Source of the DNA: Sphingomonas sp.
Lineage (GTDB): Bacteria > Pseudomonadota > Alphaproteobacteria > Sphingomonadales > Sphingomonadaceae
Assembly: GCA_017304655.1 (NCBI GenBank)
Contig: JAFKLY010000009.1
Coordinates: forward strand, 53,136 to 117,135
Direction of reading: 5' to 3'
DNA length: 64,000 nucleotides
Shown: positions 42,764 through 51,771 of the stretch, piece after piece
How the letters are laid out: each line of letters opens with the position of its first letter
Position numbering within the stretch: the first letter of the stretch is position 1
Made by a program: the position numbers and the translations under genes
Notes under the pieces: model-generated
Told to the model about the DNA's origin: nothing
Database searches by the model: none
The model's input: the letters and a program-made list of their open reading frames with translations, nothing else

Positions 42764-44158
42764 TTATGAAATCCCTGACACCCGCACTTCGCCGCTCCCC
42801 GGCAATCCATTGCTATCCGAGCGCTGCCTCCGCACGGACATGCTCGCCAAGGCACCGGCAATGAGCCAGGTAACGGGCTGCAAGGATGAATTGGGCAGAA
42901 GGTCCAGAATGTTCAGAATGTGGGCTGCCAGGAGGGTCAGGCTGACGATCGGAACGTCAAGTCGCCGATATCGGAAGGCACGCAGGGCGGGGTAGCACAG
43001 CAGACCAAAACAGGCGAGATAACCGATCCACCCCCCGATCCCCAAGAGAATGATCCAGCTGCCGTCAGTCACGGAGACGTCGCGGGTTTCCCCCCAGTCC
43101 GTCAAGACCACAATCCGATTGCGACCATAGGCACCCCATCCGAAAAGCGGCTTCTTGTCGGCCCGGTCAAGGAGAATGCGTTCATTATCGAGCCGGAACT
43201 GCAACGACTCTGCCCGTTCCTGACTGATGCTCGCGGCCGCCTGCGTCACCGTCTCGATCGGGACAAGGCCAGCCCCTCTGACGATCGGATAGACAAATAC
43301 CAGCATCGCAAGCGCCAGGGCGACGGTCAGGAACCTGCGAGACCGAAGGAACAGCAGCGCGGGAATCAGGACTGCGGCAAGGACGACGGCACCGACCGAC
43401 TTGTTGAGCAGCAACAAGATCGCAAGATAGGCGGTGATGGCGCCCATCGGCAACGAAAACACCCGCACTCGTGTCCTGGCTAGCCCGGCCGCGCTGACGA
43501 GCGCCATGGCGAGGAAAGTCGACACGAGCAATCCGTGCCCCAGAAACACCATCGAACGGAAACCGCCCGAGCGCATCTGCTGCAGGAACGCCCCCGCATC
43601 GTTGACCCCATAAACCCATGACTGAAGAAACGGGCTCAACCGGACTTCTGCGAGGATCGGCAACGAATAAGCCAGGGCCGCGACCACCAGCGCAAGCAGC
43701 AACTCCCGATGACGGGCGGCAGTGCCGAGCATTGCCGCGCCAAGCAGGAAAGGAACCACCTCCAGCGCGTTGCCGATCGCAGCAGATAGCCCTTCCCTGA
43801 AGCCGAGGCCCGGCAGGACCACCCGGCCGATATAGATCGGCTCCGGGTTCGTGTAGGCCGTCGCAAATGGGAGGAGCACATAGGCCAGGATGAGACAATT
43901 GACCGTCCGGCTTCTCGGCCATTGGAACTCGCCACTGCGCGCCATGATCGGCGCCAAGGCCAGCGCGACCAGATTTGGGATCGACATCTTGTCCAGCGGC
44001 GGAATGCCGGGAAAATCGAACGCGGTCGAGATAGGCAGCAGCAGATAGCCGCCGAGGATCGTCCAGATCGTTGCCCGCCAGGCAGGCATCATCATGAACA
44101 TGATGAGCGACACGATCGGCCAGATCAGCAGGGCGGCCTGGGCAATCATGTTCGACAC
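42764..44158 (-). CDS. O-antigen/exopolysaccharide polymerase (Wzy/SpsG-like)
   Basis: 464 aa from GTG 44158, 9 bases after AAGGAGG; ATG 44149 is too far from that site. About 11 membrane helices cover most of the chain. The large periplasmic loop lies at about residues 310-360 (SISQERAESLQFRLDNERILLDRADKKPLFGWGAYGRN), with the conserved FGWG(A/S)xGRN-type pattern of O-antigen ligase/polymerase family proteins. Expected role: joining lipid-linked repeat units at the periplasmic face. It lies 95 bp behind the initiating transferase gene. Confidence 0.85.
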   Translation of the reverse strand: MSNMIAQAALLIWPIVSLIMFMMMPAWRATIWTILGGYLLLPISTAFDFPGIPPLDKMSIPNLVALALAPIMARSGEFQWPRSRTVNCLILAYVLLPFATAYTNPEPIYIGRVVLPGLGFREGLSAAIGNALEVVPFLLGAAMLGTAARHRELLLALVVAALAYSLPILAEVRLSPFLQSWVYGVNDAGAFLQQMRSGGFRSMVFLGHGLLVSTFLAMALVSAAGLARTRVRVFSLPMGAITAYLAILLLLNKSVGAVVLAAVLIPALLFLRSRRFLTVALALAMLVFVYPIVRGAGLVPIETVTQAAASISQERAESLQFRLDNERILLDRADKKPLFGWGAYGRNRIVVLTDWGETRDVSVTDGSWIILLGIGGWIGYLACFGLLCYPALRAFRYRRLDVPIVSLTLLAAHILNILDLLPNSSLQPVTWLIAGALASMSVRRQRSDSNGLPGSGEVRVSGIS

Positions 44159-44253
44159 AGCTGAAGTCCTCCTTGCCCCCGCTCAAGCGCCATCGGCCGC
44201 AAGCCGGCGCCCCCCAAGCTTCGATCCGTCATGCCCGAGCGCCTACGCCCGAT

Positions 44254-45702
44254 TCAATAGGCATGACGGTCCCAGACCAGCTTGAAGACGGTCTCCAGGA
44301 TAATGCGCAGATCAAGCAGCGGCGACCAGTTCTCGATATAATATTTGTCATATTCCACGCGCTGCTTGGCGCGTTCGATCGTATCGATTTCACCGCGCAG
44401 GCCGCGCACCTGGGCAAGGCCGGTGATGCCGGGCTTCACCCGGTGACGCGCTGCATAGCCGCGCACCGCGTCATGATAATACGCATCGCCGACGCGCATG
44501 CCGAGCGCATGAGGGCGCGGACCCACGATCGACATCTCGCCGCGCAGCACGTTGATGAGCTGCGGCAATTCATCAATGCTCGTCCGCCGGATGATCCGCC
44601 CGACCCGGGTGATGCGCGGATCGCCCTTTCGGGTGCGCTCACCACCGGTCACATCCTGCCTGTCCACATACATGGAGCGGAACTTCAGCACTTCGATTTC
44701 GAGGTTGTTGAAGCCGAAGCGCTTCTGCTTGAACAGGATCGGCCCCTTGCTCTCAAGCCGGATCGCGAGCGCTGTGAGCAACAGCAACGGGGCCAGGATG
44801 ATGAGGCCGATCAGGGCCAGCAGCCGATCCTGCACTTCCTTCAGGATCCCGTCGAGATCACGCACTGGCTGTTGCCAGACGCTGAGAACGGGCAACGAGC
44901 CGATATAGTTGACGCGATAGCGATCGCGCAGGACCAGGAACTCACGCGGCATGATGCAGATGTCGATCGCGCCTGCGCTCAGTTCCTCAATGATCTTGTT
45001 CAGCCGCTCCTGCTGCACCATCGGCAATGCGACGATGATCTGGTCCAGCATGCCCCGCCGCGCCAGTTCCAGCATTTCCTCGAACCCGCCAAGATAAGGG
45101 AAGCGACCGATCATACCGGTCTCGACACGCGTCTTGCGATCATCCGCGAAGCCGATGATGTTGATGTGCGGCAGACGCTCGATTTCGAGCAGTTCCAGCA
45201 GGCGACTGGTGATCTCGCGGTCAGCGCCATAGATCGCCACGCGCTGACCAATGATTCCGTGCCGCATGCTGATCCACACGAAGCGCCGGAACATGAGCCG
45301 CGTAAAAATCAGCATCGCGAAACAGATGGCAATGAAGATCAGGATGAACCGCTGCGAAAGATCGGCGGTTTCATTGAACTGGATCAGCGTGAAGCCGGTG
45401 AGCGTTATCGCGACCAGAAAATCGAGAAAGGTTCCGCTGCCCAGATCATCGCCCTGACCACGAAACGCCGAATAGGCATCGCGCGAGATGCGGATGAGGA
45501 AGAAGTTGATCGCTGTGACGATCACCACCGTCGCGTGCAGCCGGACATCATAATAATAGCCCAGCCACATGCGGTAGACGAAGACCGTCAGCAGATAGGA
45601 CATCAGGAAGCAGAAGGCGTCGTTCAGAATGCCGCCGGACCGCAGAACGTTCGACGTGAAGCGGACATATTTGTTGCGGACGGGCCTTAGCGCGCTGGTC
45701 AT
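44254..45702 (-). CDS. Initiating sugar-phosphate transferase (WbaP/SpsB/GumD-type)
   Basis: 482 aa from ATG 45702. Residues 30-150 hold about four membrane helices. A central CoA-binding-like domain follows (VAIYGADREITSRLLELLE). The C-terminal catalytic bacterial sugar transferase domain (PF02397) has one re-entrant helix and the motifs KFRSMYVD, RTSIDELPQLINVLRGEMS and VGPRPHALG. It should transfer glucose-1-phosphate (or another hexose-1-P) from UDP-sugar to undecaprenyl phosphate, the first step of the polymer. It is 29 bp behind the TPR lipoprotein gene and overlaps no neighbour. Confidence 0.93.
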   Translation of the reverse strand: MTSALRPVRNKYVRFTSNVLRSGGILNDAFCFLMSYLLTVFVYRMWLGYYYDVRLHATVVIVTAINFFLIRISRDAYSAFRGQGDDLGSGTFLDFLVAITLTGFTLIQFNETADLSQRFILIFIAICFAMLIFTRLMFRRFVWISMRHGIIGQRVAIYGADREITSRLLELLEIERLPHINIIGFADDRKTRVETGMIGRFPYLGGFEEMLELARRGMLDQIIVALPMVQQERLNKIIEELSAGAIDICIMPREFLVLRDRYRVNYIGSLPVLSVWQQPVRDLDGILKEVQDRLLALIGLIILAPLLLLTALAIRLESKGPILFKQKRFGFNNLEIEVLKFRSMYVDRQDVTGGERTRKGDPRITRVGRIIRRTSIDELPQLINVLRGEMSIVGPRPHALGMRVGDAYYHDAVRGYAARHRVKPGITGLAQVRGLRGEIDTIERAKQRVEYDKYYIENWSPLLDLRIILETVFKLVWDRHAY

Positions 45703-45731
45703 GATGCCTGAGCCCCTATGCAACCGACGCG

Positions 45732-47339
45732 TCAGAGCCGGCCAAACAGGCCGCGGTCAGCGGGCGTTCCAGGCAAGTCATCGACAAGGTAGCTCGTCTT
45801 GGCATTCTCAAGTCCCGTTGTGGCAGTCTGCAGGCACCCAGCATCGCCGGCCCGCTCACACTGCGTGCGCAGGAAGGACCACGCACGCTCTGAGGAAGGC
45901 AGGTCCCGAGCGAACGAACGCGCGGCCGATACCGCTCGGCCTGTATCGCCCAACTGGTGAAGATATTGCGTATAGGCCTCCAGAATGTAGAAATTCTGAG
46001 GCACGCTCTTGAGCCCCTCCTCAAAGATCTGTCGCGCGCGCAACTCGTTGCCCTGCGCGCGATAAATGCCTGCCAAAACGGTATAAGTCTCTGGATTCAA
46101 GGGGTCGTTGGTGCGCGCCAGCTGGGCGGCTTCCAGGGCCACACCCAATTTGCGGTCGGCCAGCGCGAATCTCGACCTCAAGAGCAGCGCGTCGACATCA
46201 TTCTCATCTTTCTTGAGCAAAGCGTCGACCTGCGCACGCGCTTCGCTCTCGCGCCCCTGCGCAAACAGCAGCCGCGCCTTGAGTCCGCCGAGCAGGTCTC
46301 GGGCGCTCGCGGGAGCGCTGGCGACCATTGCTTCCGCTGCAGCCTTTTCACCGTTCAGCAGCAGGAAACGGATCGTCTGCACCAGCGCGATTGGATCCTG
46401 CCATTTGCTTGCGTCCCGCGCTTGCGCGTCAGCGATCGGGGCACGGTCATACTGCCACCAAAGCCCCAACATCTTCCGATAATCATCCGGATTGCGCGTA
46501 CCATCTTCCAAAAACGTCACCGCCGTGCGGCGCGCCGCCTCCTTGCGCCCCAGCTTGTAGAGCAGGTTCACCTGATCCAGCTTGAGGGACGGCGAGCCGC
46601 CGGGCTGCCGCACCAGCGCGGCCAGCGCATCAGCCATCGGCTCTGGTTGACGCAAATATCGATAAAGATTGACTTTATTTGCCAGAAGGGCAGCCGATTC
46701 CGGCGCTGCCTTCAGCGCTTCCTCGATCAGCTTGAGGCCTGCCTCCGGTTGGCCCGTCAGGGCCAGCGAGCGCGCCTTGATGATCGCTCCACCCTCGTCG
46801 GTGGGGTCCGACGCAAGGAGCCTGTCCGCATATTGGGCCGCTTCCTCATATTTGCGGCGCGTCATCGCAACGAGGCCCTTCACCTGCAAGGCGGGTCGCG
46901 CATCCGGCTCCAGCGTCAGCAACCGATCCGCCGCCTCGTCCGCTTGGTCTATCTGACCGATCTGCACGCCGATATTGGCCACATAGGCCAATGAGACCTT
47001 GTCGGTCGCATCAAACTCCAGGGCAGTGGAAAAAGACCGGAATGCGCCGACCGGATCGTTGGCCCGCAGCGCGATTGCCCCCTGCAACCTGTGGAATTGC
47101 GGATCATCCTCGCGCAGCAAGATGGCCTGCCGGATCGCTTCCCGCGCGCCGACGATGTTCCCCGCCTGGGCATAGAGATCGGCTTGCTGCGCCAGTTCGG
47201 CCGCTTGCTGCTCCCGATCCTTGCACGCGGACAAAAAGATCAGGGCGGGCAAAAGCAAGCCAGCGAGCGGCAGGCCGGGTCTCACGACCTGTTTGAAGCG
47301 CCCCAGAGAAGAGTCGGAAGCGGTGCGCAACCGCCGCAT
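45732..47339 (-). CDS. TPR-repeat lipoprotein of the exopolysaccharide locus
   Basis: 535 aa from ATG 47339 (a GTG at 47372 is the longer option; neither has a clear RBS). A hydrophobic segment ends in a lipobox (LLLPALIFLSAC). The remaining 490 residues are tetratricopeptide repeats, roughly a dozen, for example QADLYAQAGNIVGAREAIRQ, ALEAAQLARTNDPLNPETYTVL and IYRAQGNELRARQIFEEGL. The arrangement resembles the PrsT-type TPR lipoproteins of PEP-CTERM/exosortase polysaccharide loci. It may hold the export machinery in the periplasm. It is first in the minus-strand block and divergent from the export protein gene. Confidence 0.8.
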   Translation of the reverse strand: MRRLRTASDSSLGRFKQVVRPGLPLAGLLLPALIFLSACKDREQQAAELAQQADLYAQAGNIVGAREAIRQAILLREDDPQFHRLQGAIALRANDPVGAFRSFSTALEFDATDKVSLAYVANIGVQIGQIDQADEAADRLLTLEPDARPALQVKGLVAMTRRKYEEAAQYADRLLASDPTDEGGAIIKARSLALTGQPEAGLKLIEEALKAAPESAALLANKVNLYRYLRQPEPMADALAALVRQPGGSPSLKLDQVNLLYKLGRKEAARRTAVTFLEDGTRNPDDYRKMLGLWWQYDRAPIADAQARDASKWQDPIALVQTIRFLLLNGEKAAAEAMVASAPASARDLLGGLKARLLFAQGRESEARAQVDALLKKDENDVDALLLRSRFALADRKLGVALEAAQLARTNDPLNPETYTVLAGIYRAQGNELRARQIFEEGLKSVPQNFYILEAYTQYLHQLGDTGRAVSAARSFARDLPSSERAWSFLRTQCERAGDAGCLQTATTGLENAKTSYLVDDLPGTPADRGLFGRL

Positions 47340-47546
47340 TGCAGGAAAATCGACCCCATCCAAACCGTTCACCCTGGGCTGTCTCGCAATCGTTGCGCAG
47401 GGGTCGCGCCTTACAGGGCTTCGGGTGCGGTAGCAATCAAAGTAACCAAGCCGAGCCGATCATTAACCCGGCTTTTACGTAGTGACGACATGCTAAATTG
47501 GTATATGAAGCGCCGATCCCCCGGCCAACAAAAAGGATCTGCACGC

Positions 47547-48152
47547 GTGCGTCTTATCGTGAAAGCATGGCCTGCGGCCGCGTTACTCGTGGCAATGTCC
47601 GTCCCCAGTCTCGCTCAGGACAAACCGGCAGCAACCGGCAATCTGCCGCAGCGCGCCTATACCATCAATCCGGGCGACCAGATCGAGGTTTACGTTTGGG
47701 GCGAGGAGCGCCTGCAGCGCAGCATCCGCATTCTGCCGGACGGCACCTTCTCCTTTCCCCTGGTCGGCCGCGTCGTCGCCCAGGGTATGTTGCCCGAGCA
47801 GATCGAGCAGGCGATCTCGAAAGGGCTCGCGAGCCAGTATCGCGGTGAGCCGCCGCAGGTGACCGTTTCCGTGCAGGCCCCGAGCGGCTTTATCTTCTCG
47901 GTCATCGGCCGCGTACGCAGCCCGAGCTCCTTCACCCCGGGGCGCTACGTCAATCTGGTGGAAGCGATTTCCATGGCGGGCGGCCCGGACGAGTTCGCCA
48001 ATCTCGACAACGTAACCGTCATCCGCAAGAACGGCAACGAGCTGACGTCCTTCAAGTTCCGTCTCGGCGGCGCCATGAAGGGCAACCTTTCGCCTGAAGC
48101 AGCCCGCGCTATTCCGCAGATGCAAACCGGCGACACGGTGATCGTGCCATGA
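47547..48152 (+). CDS. Polysaccharide export outer-membrane protein (short Wza/SpsD-type)
   Basis: 201 aa from GTG 47547, chosen because AAAAGGA lies 9 bases upstream and the result is a clean signal peptide (MRLIVKAWPAAALLVAMSVPSLAQ). ATG 47505 and 47490 are the alternatives. The poly_export domain starts at YTINPGDQIEVYVWGEERLQRSI and is followed by SLBB-type segments (FIFSVIGRVRSPSSFTPGRYVNLVEAISMAGGP). No lipobox is present and the C-terminal membrane helix of E. coli Wza is missing, as in the short export proteins of exosortase-linked loci. Its stop overlaps the next start by ATGA. Confidence 0.88.
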   Translation: MRLIVKAWPAAALLVAMSVPSLAQDKPAATGNLPQRAYTINPGDQIEVYVWGEERLQRSIRILPDGTFSFPLVGRVVAQGMLPEQIEQAISKGLASQYRGEPPQVTVSVQAPSGFIFSVIGRVRSPSSFTPGRYVNLVEAISMAGGPDEFANLDNVTVIRKNGNELTSFKFRLGGAMKGNLSPEAARAIPQMQTGDTVIVP

Positions 48153-49345
48153 CCAACGCCCGTCTGGCCGGAAGCGCGGCTGTTTGCGCTCTGCTGCTGG
48201 CAACCAGCCCTGCCGTGGCCGACAGCCGGTTGGGCGCGGAAGTCGGCGTCAACGCAGGCTATACTTCCAACCCCTTCGGCGCGAACACCAACAATGCCGG
48301 CGCCGCAACGCTGGCCGGCACGTTCTCGCCGACGCTGACGATCCTGTCACCCACCGGTTCGACCAGCCTCACCGGATCGGTGACGCACACGGAATATGCG
48401 CGGCTGTATGACGGGACGACGGACTATTCTGTTGGCGCATCGACCAATCAGCAGGTCAGTGCCACCACCTCGCTGACCGGGCGAGTTGGCTATTCCAGTC
48501 AGGTCCGCAACTCGCTCTATCCGATCGCCGATCCGATTACCGGCCTGCCGAACAATCCCAATGCGCCCGTCATCGTCGACCCGAGCGGCGCGTTGAGCTT
48601 TGCGGAACGGATCGAAACGATTTCAGGCAATGTCGGGATCACCACGGCTCTGTCCGCCCGCGACACCATCAGCCTTTCCGGCCAGGTGACGTCGGCAATC
48701 TTCCCGACGACCTCCGTTGCTGCTCGCAGCTATGACGTTTATGGCGGCAGCGCATCCTATATGCGCCGGATCAGCGCGAACACGTCGGTCGGCCTTGGTC
48801 TCAATGTGGCGCGCAGCGATTATCGGCGCACGGCGCTCGGCGATACCACTCAGATTTCGCCCTCGGCGATCCTGCAGACCAAACTGAATTCGCGCCTCTC
48901 CCTGCGGGTTGCTGCCGGCCTTACCTTCAGCAACATCGACCTGGTTACCGGCAAGCGGTACAACACCGCCTTCTACGGCAATGGCAATCTTTGCTATGAA
49001 GGCCTGCGCTCGTCGCTTTGCGCCGACGCATCCCAATCCGTGTCGCCCACGGCGACGTCGGGAACCTCGACCGTCACATCCTTCGGCGCGGCCTACAGCT
49101 ACAAGCTGACCGCACGGAGCAATATTTCTGCGCGCCTGTCTTACTCGACCGCGAAGACCCTCGATCTGCTGGGTAACGGCAAGTCCGACTTCGGCCAGGC
49201 CAGCCTGAGCTACAGCCGCCAGATCACCGAGCGTCTCTCCGGCGTTATTTCGGCGAGCTACAGCGACACTTTCAACTCCAATGCCTCGCTCAATGCCAGC
49301 TTTTATGGCACTGTGGGCATCCGATACAGGCTGGGCACTCTCTGA
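48149..49345 (+). CDS. Outer-membrane beta-barrel protein of the exopolysaccharide locus
   Basis: 398 aa. A signal peptide (LAGSAAVCALLLATSPAVA) is followed by alternating polar/hydrophobic strands to the end, closing with ASFYGTVGIRYRLGTL. Strand pairs such as LTGSVTHTEYARL, VSATTSLTGRVGYSSQ and VSFGAAYSYKLTARS-like runs fit a 16- to 18-strand barrel. The gene is between the export protein and the co-polymerase, overlapping both by 4 and 1 bp. In exosortase-linked loci a TIGR03016-type outer-membrane protein has this place. It may be the outer pore or a secretin partner for the short export protein. Confidence 0.75.
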   Translation: MTNARLAGSAAVCALLLATSPAVADSRLGAEVGVNAGYTSNPFGANTNNAGAATLAGTFSPTLTILSPTGSTSLTGSVTHTEYARLYDGTTDYSVGASTNQQVSATTSLTGRVGYSSQVRNSLYPIADPITGLPNNPNAPVIVDPSGALSFAERIETISGNVGITTALSARDTISLSGQVTSAIFPTTSVAARSYDVYGGSASYMRRISANTSVGLGLNVARSDYRRTALGDTTQISPSAILQTKLNSRLSLRVAAGLTFSNIDLVTGKRYNTAFYGNGNLCYEGLRSSLCADASQSVSPTATSGTSTVTSFGAAYSYKLTARSNISARLSYSTAKTLDLLGNGKSDFGQASLSYSRQITERLSGVISASYSDTFNSNASLNASFYGTVGIRYRLGTL

Positions 49346-50850
49346 TGAACAACCCTCGGCTTCACATGGACGCGGGCGAAGAAGGCGGCTCGGCCTCGTT
49401 CCTGCCCTATCTTCCTTCGATCATCATGCAGCGCAAATGGATGCTGGTCATCCCGGCGGTGCTCGGCCTGATCGCCGCATTGGCGATCGCCTTCCTGCTG
49501 CCCACCAAATATGAATCGCGCGCGGTGCTCCTCGTCGAGGCGCCCCTGCTGCCGGAAGATGTGGCGCTCGACGGGAGCGGCGCGGAAGTCGTCGACCAGC
49601 GCATGGCGCGCATCCGCCAGCAAGTGCTCAGCCGCCCGCAGCTGATCGAACTCATCCAGCGCAACAGCCTCTACCAGGCCGAGCTGCGAACGAGTTCGCT
49701 CTCCGAAGTCATCACCAAGATGCGTGAGTCGATCGTCATCGACCCGGTGAATGCAGACATTCAGACATCAGGCAATGGCCGGCGCAGCACCATCGCCTTC
49801 TCGATGAGCTTCCTCTATTCCGATCCGATCAAGGCCCAGGCCGTGGCGCAAGCCCTGACCGAGCAGGTTCTGCAGATCGACGCGACCAAGACGGCGGCGC
49901 AAGCCACCAATACGGTCGAATTCCTGACCGATCAGGCCTCCGATCTTCAGACGCAGATCAGCCAGCTCGAGCGAACCATCTCGGAGATCAAGGCGCGCAA
50001 CGGGCTTGCCCTGGCGACCGGGATCGGCACCCTCGGCGGCAACACCGGTGGCATCGATGGTCAGATCGCCGCGCTTCAGTCCGCCAATGCCCAGCTTGCC
50101 TCGCAGCGTGACCTCACGCGCTCGGCGGCCGAGCGTGACCCGCTGGTCACGCAGGCCGAAGCAGCGCTCGCCGCGGCGCAGGCCAGCTACTCGGACAAGC
50201 ACCCGGACGTGATCCTGGCGCGGCAGCGCCTGGCCGAAGCCCGCGAACTGGCCAAGACCAATCAGCAGCGCATCCCGGTCTCCGCCATCGACCAGCAGAT
50301 CGCGAGCAACAATCGCCAGATCGCCGCGTTGCAGGCCGCACGGAGTGCAGAGGCCGGCCGGAGCGCCACGATCCTCAGCGCGCAGATGCGCGCGCCGGTC
50401 GTCCAGCAGGAAGTCAACCAGCTTCAGGAACGGCTCGATGGCCTGAATGGGCAATATCAGCGCGTTTCGAACCAGCTGCTTTCCGCCAAGGCCGGCAAGA
50501 AGGCCGAGGACGAGCAGCAAGGCGAGCGCCTCTCCGTCATCGACCCGCCGGTCGTGCCGGATGATCCGGTCTCGCCGAACCGGCCAGTGATCATCGCGAT
50601 GGTCACCGGCGCGGGCATTGCCTTCGGTCTCGGCCTCATCCTCCTCATCGAACTCGTCACCAAGCCGATCCGCGATGCCAGCGCTGTGCTCGCCGCAACC
50701 GGTGAGGCGCCGCTCGTGGTCATCCCGACAATCGTCAGCAAGGGCGAACGTCAGCGCACGGGTTTCAAGAGTCTCTGGTCCTTCGGTGGCGATGATGACG
50801 ACGATGATGAGGACGATGAAGATGACGCCCCGAGGCGTAAGAAAAAGTAG
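49345..50850 (+). CDS. Polysaccharide co-polymerase / chain-length determinant (Wzc N-terminal type, SpsC-like)
   Basis: 501 aa. Two membrane helices (about residues 33-53, WMLVIPAVLGLIAALAIAFLL; and about 412-432, PVIIAMVTGAGIAFGLGLIL) flank a long periplasmic coiled-coil domain with many Gln (QTQISQLERTISEIKARNGL, ERLDGLNGQYQRVSNQLLSA). The motif VIDPPVVPDDPVSPNRP just before helix 2 is the Wzz proline-rich hallmark. The cytoplasmic tail ends in a run of Asp/Glu then RRKKK. The kinase domain is a separate gene immediately downstream. Confidence 0.92.
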   Translation: MNNPRLHMDAGEEGGSASFLPYLPSIIMQRKWMLVIPAVLGLIAALAIAFLLPTKYESRAVLLVEAPLLPEDVALDGSGAEVVDQRMARIRQQVLSRPQLIELIQRNSLYQAELRTSSLSEVITKMRESIVIDPVNADIQTSGNGRRSTIAFSMSFLYSDPIKAQAVAQALTEQVLQIDATKTAAQATNTVEFLTDQASDLQTQISQLERTISEIKARNGLALATGIGTLGGNTGGIDGQIAALQSANAQLASQRDLTRSAAERDPLVTQAEAALAAAQASYSDKHPDVILARQRLAEARELAKTNQQRIPVSAIDQQIASNNRQIAALQAARSAEAGRSATILSAQMRAPVVQQEVNQLQERLDGLNGQYQRVSNQLLSAKAGKKAEDEQQGERLSVIDPPVVPDDPVSPNRPVIIAMVTGAGIAFGLGLILLIELVTKPIRDASAVLAATGEAPLVVIPTIVSKGERQRTGFKSLWSFGGDDDDDDEDDEDDAPRRKKK

Positions 50851-50876
50851 CGCAACGCGTCGAAGGAGTTTGACCA

Positions 50877-51689
50877 TTGTCTGAACAGCTTGCGCCGACC
50901 AAGACGCCGAAGCCGGCCACCGCTCCGTTCCGGATTCCGGGACAGGACGAATTGCCGGTATTCGCGCCGGATTGGCAGCTTCTGGAGAAGAGCCATGTCG
51001 TCGGCTTCAACAGCCGGCATGTGTCCTCGCGTCCGTTCAGCCTGCTGCGCTCGCAGCTGGTCAAGCGGATGAAGGCCAAGGATTATGGGATCGTTGGCGT
51101 CACATCGCCGGCCCCCGGCGCCGGCAAGTCCTTCCTCACGGCGAATCTCGCCGCGACGCTCAGCCGCCTGCCGAATCACATCATCCATGTGTTCGATCTC
51201 GACGTGCGGCGCGCCTCGCTCGCCGCCAACTTCGGACTGGTCGGCGATGTTGGGCTCGAGCAATTCCTCGCTGGCGAGACAGACGACCTCACGAAGGTCG
51301 GGCAGCATGTCGATGGCACCAATCTCGCGCTCTATCCCTGCTACCCGAGCCAGCTCGAAACCATGCCGCTCCTGGCGAGCGAGCGCTTCGCCGCGTTCAT
51401 TGCCTCGCTCCGCGCACTGCCGGACGATCATATCGTTCTGTTCGACATGCCGCCTGTCTTCGCCAACGACGATGCGATGGTGGTCGCATCCCAGATCGAT
51501 GCCTATCTCATGGTCATTGAACAGGGCCGCACCAGCCAGAAGCAGGTAAGCGATTCCATGCGTCTGCTCGATCCGGTGCCGTGCATCGGTTCGGTCCTCA
51601 ATCGCTATGATGGCGGCGTTGGCGATCCCTATGGCTATGCCTATGGGACCTACAGCAAATATTCGGACTATTACAGCAAGGCGGACTGA
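50877..51689 (+). CDS. Bacterial tyrosine autokinase (CpsD/CapB/SpsE-like)
   Basis: 270 aa starting at TTG 50877 with AAGGAG 8 bases upstream. The P-loop is SPAPGAGKSF near residue 78, the Walker A' is FDLDVRRASLAANFG and the Walker B is VLFDMPPVF. The C-terminal end has a tyrosine cluster (DPYGYAYGTYSKYSDYYSKAD), the autophosphorylation site of BY-kinases. It should act on the partner co-polymerase upstream, 26 bp away, to control chain length. A terminator follows. Confidence 0.92.
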   Translation: MSEQLAPTKTPKPATAPFRIPGQDELPVFAPDWQLLEKSHVVGFNSRHVSSRPFSLLRSQLVKRMKAKDYGIVGVTSPAPGAGKSFLTANLAATLSRLPNHIIHVFDLDVRRASLAANFGLVGDVGLEQFLAGETDDLTKVGQHVDGTNLALYPCYPSQLETMPLLASERFAAFIASLRALPDDHIVLFDMPPVFANDDAMVVASQIDAYLMVIEQGRTSQKQVSDSMRLLDPVPCIGSVLNRYDGGVGDPYGYAYGTYSKYSDYYSKAD

Positions 51690-51720
51690 ACCGGCCGCTC
51701 GACAACGAGACAGGAACAAG

Positions 51721-51747
51721 AAAAGGGCGGCCATTAGCCGCCCTTTT
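51721..51747. terminator. Bidirectional terminator
   Basis: 11-bp perfect stem AAAAGGGCGGC with GCCGCCCTTTT around a CATTA loop, A-run and T-run present. It ends the export block and the convergent rml operon. Confidence 0.93.
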
Positions 51748-51771
51748 CCTTTCAAACAATGCGGACGAAGA

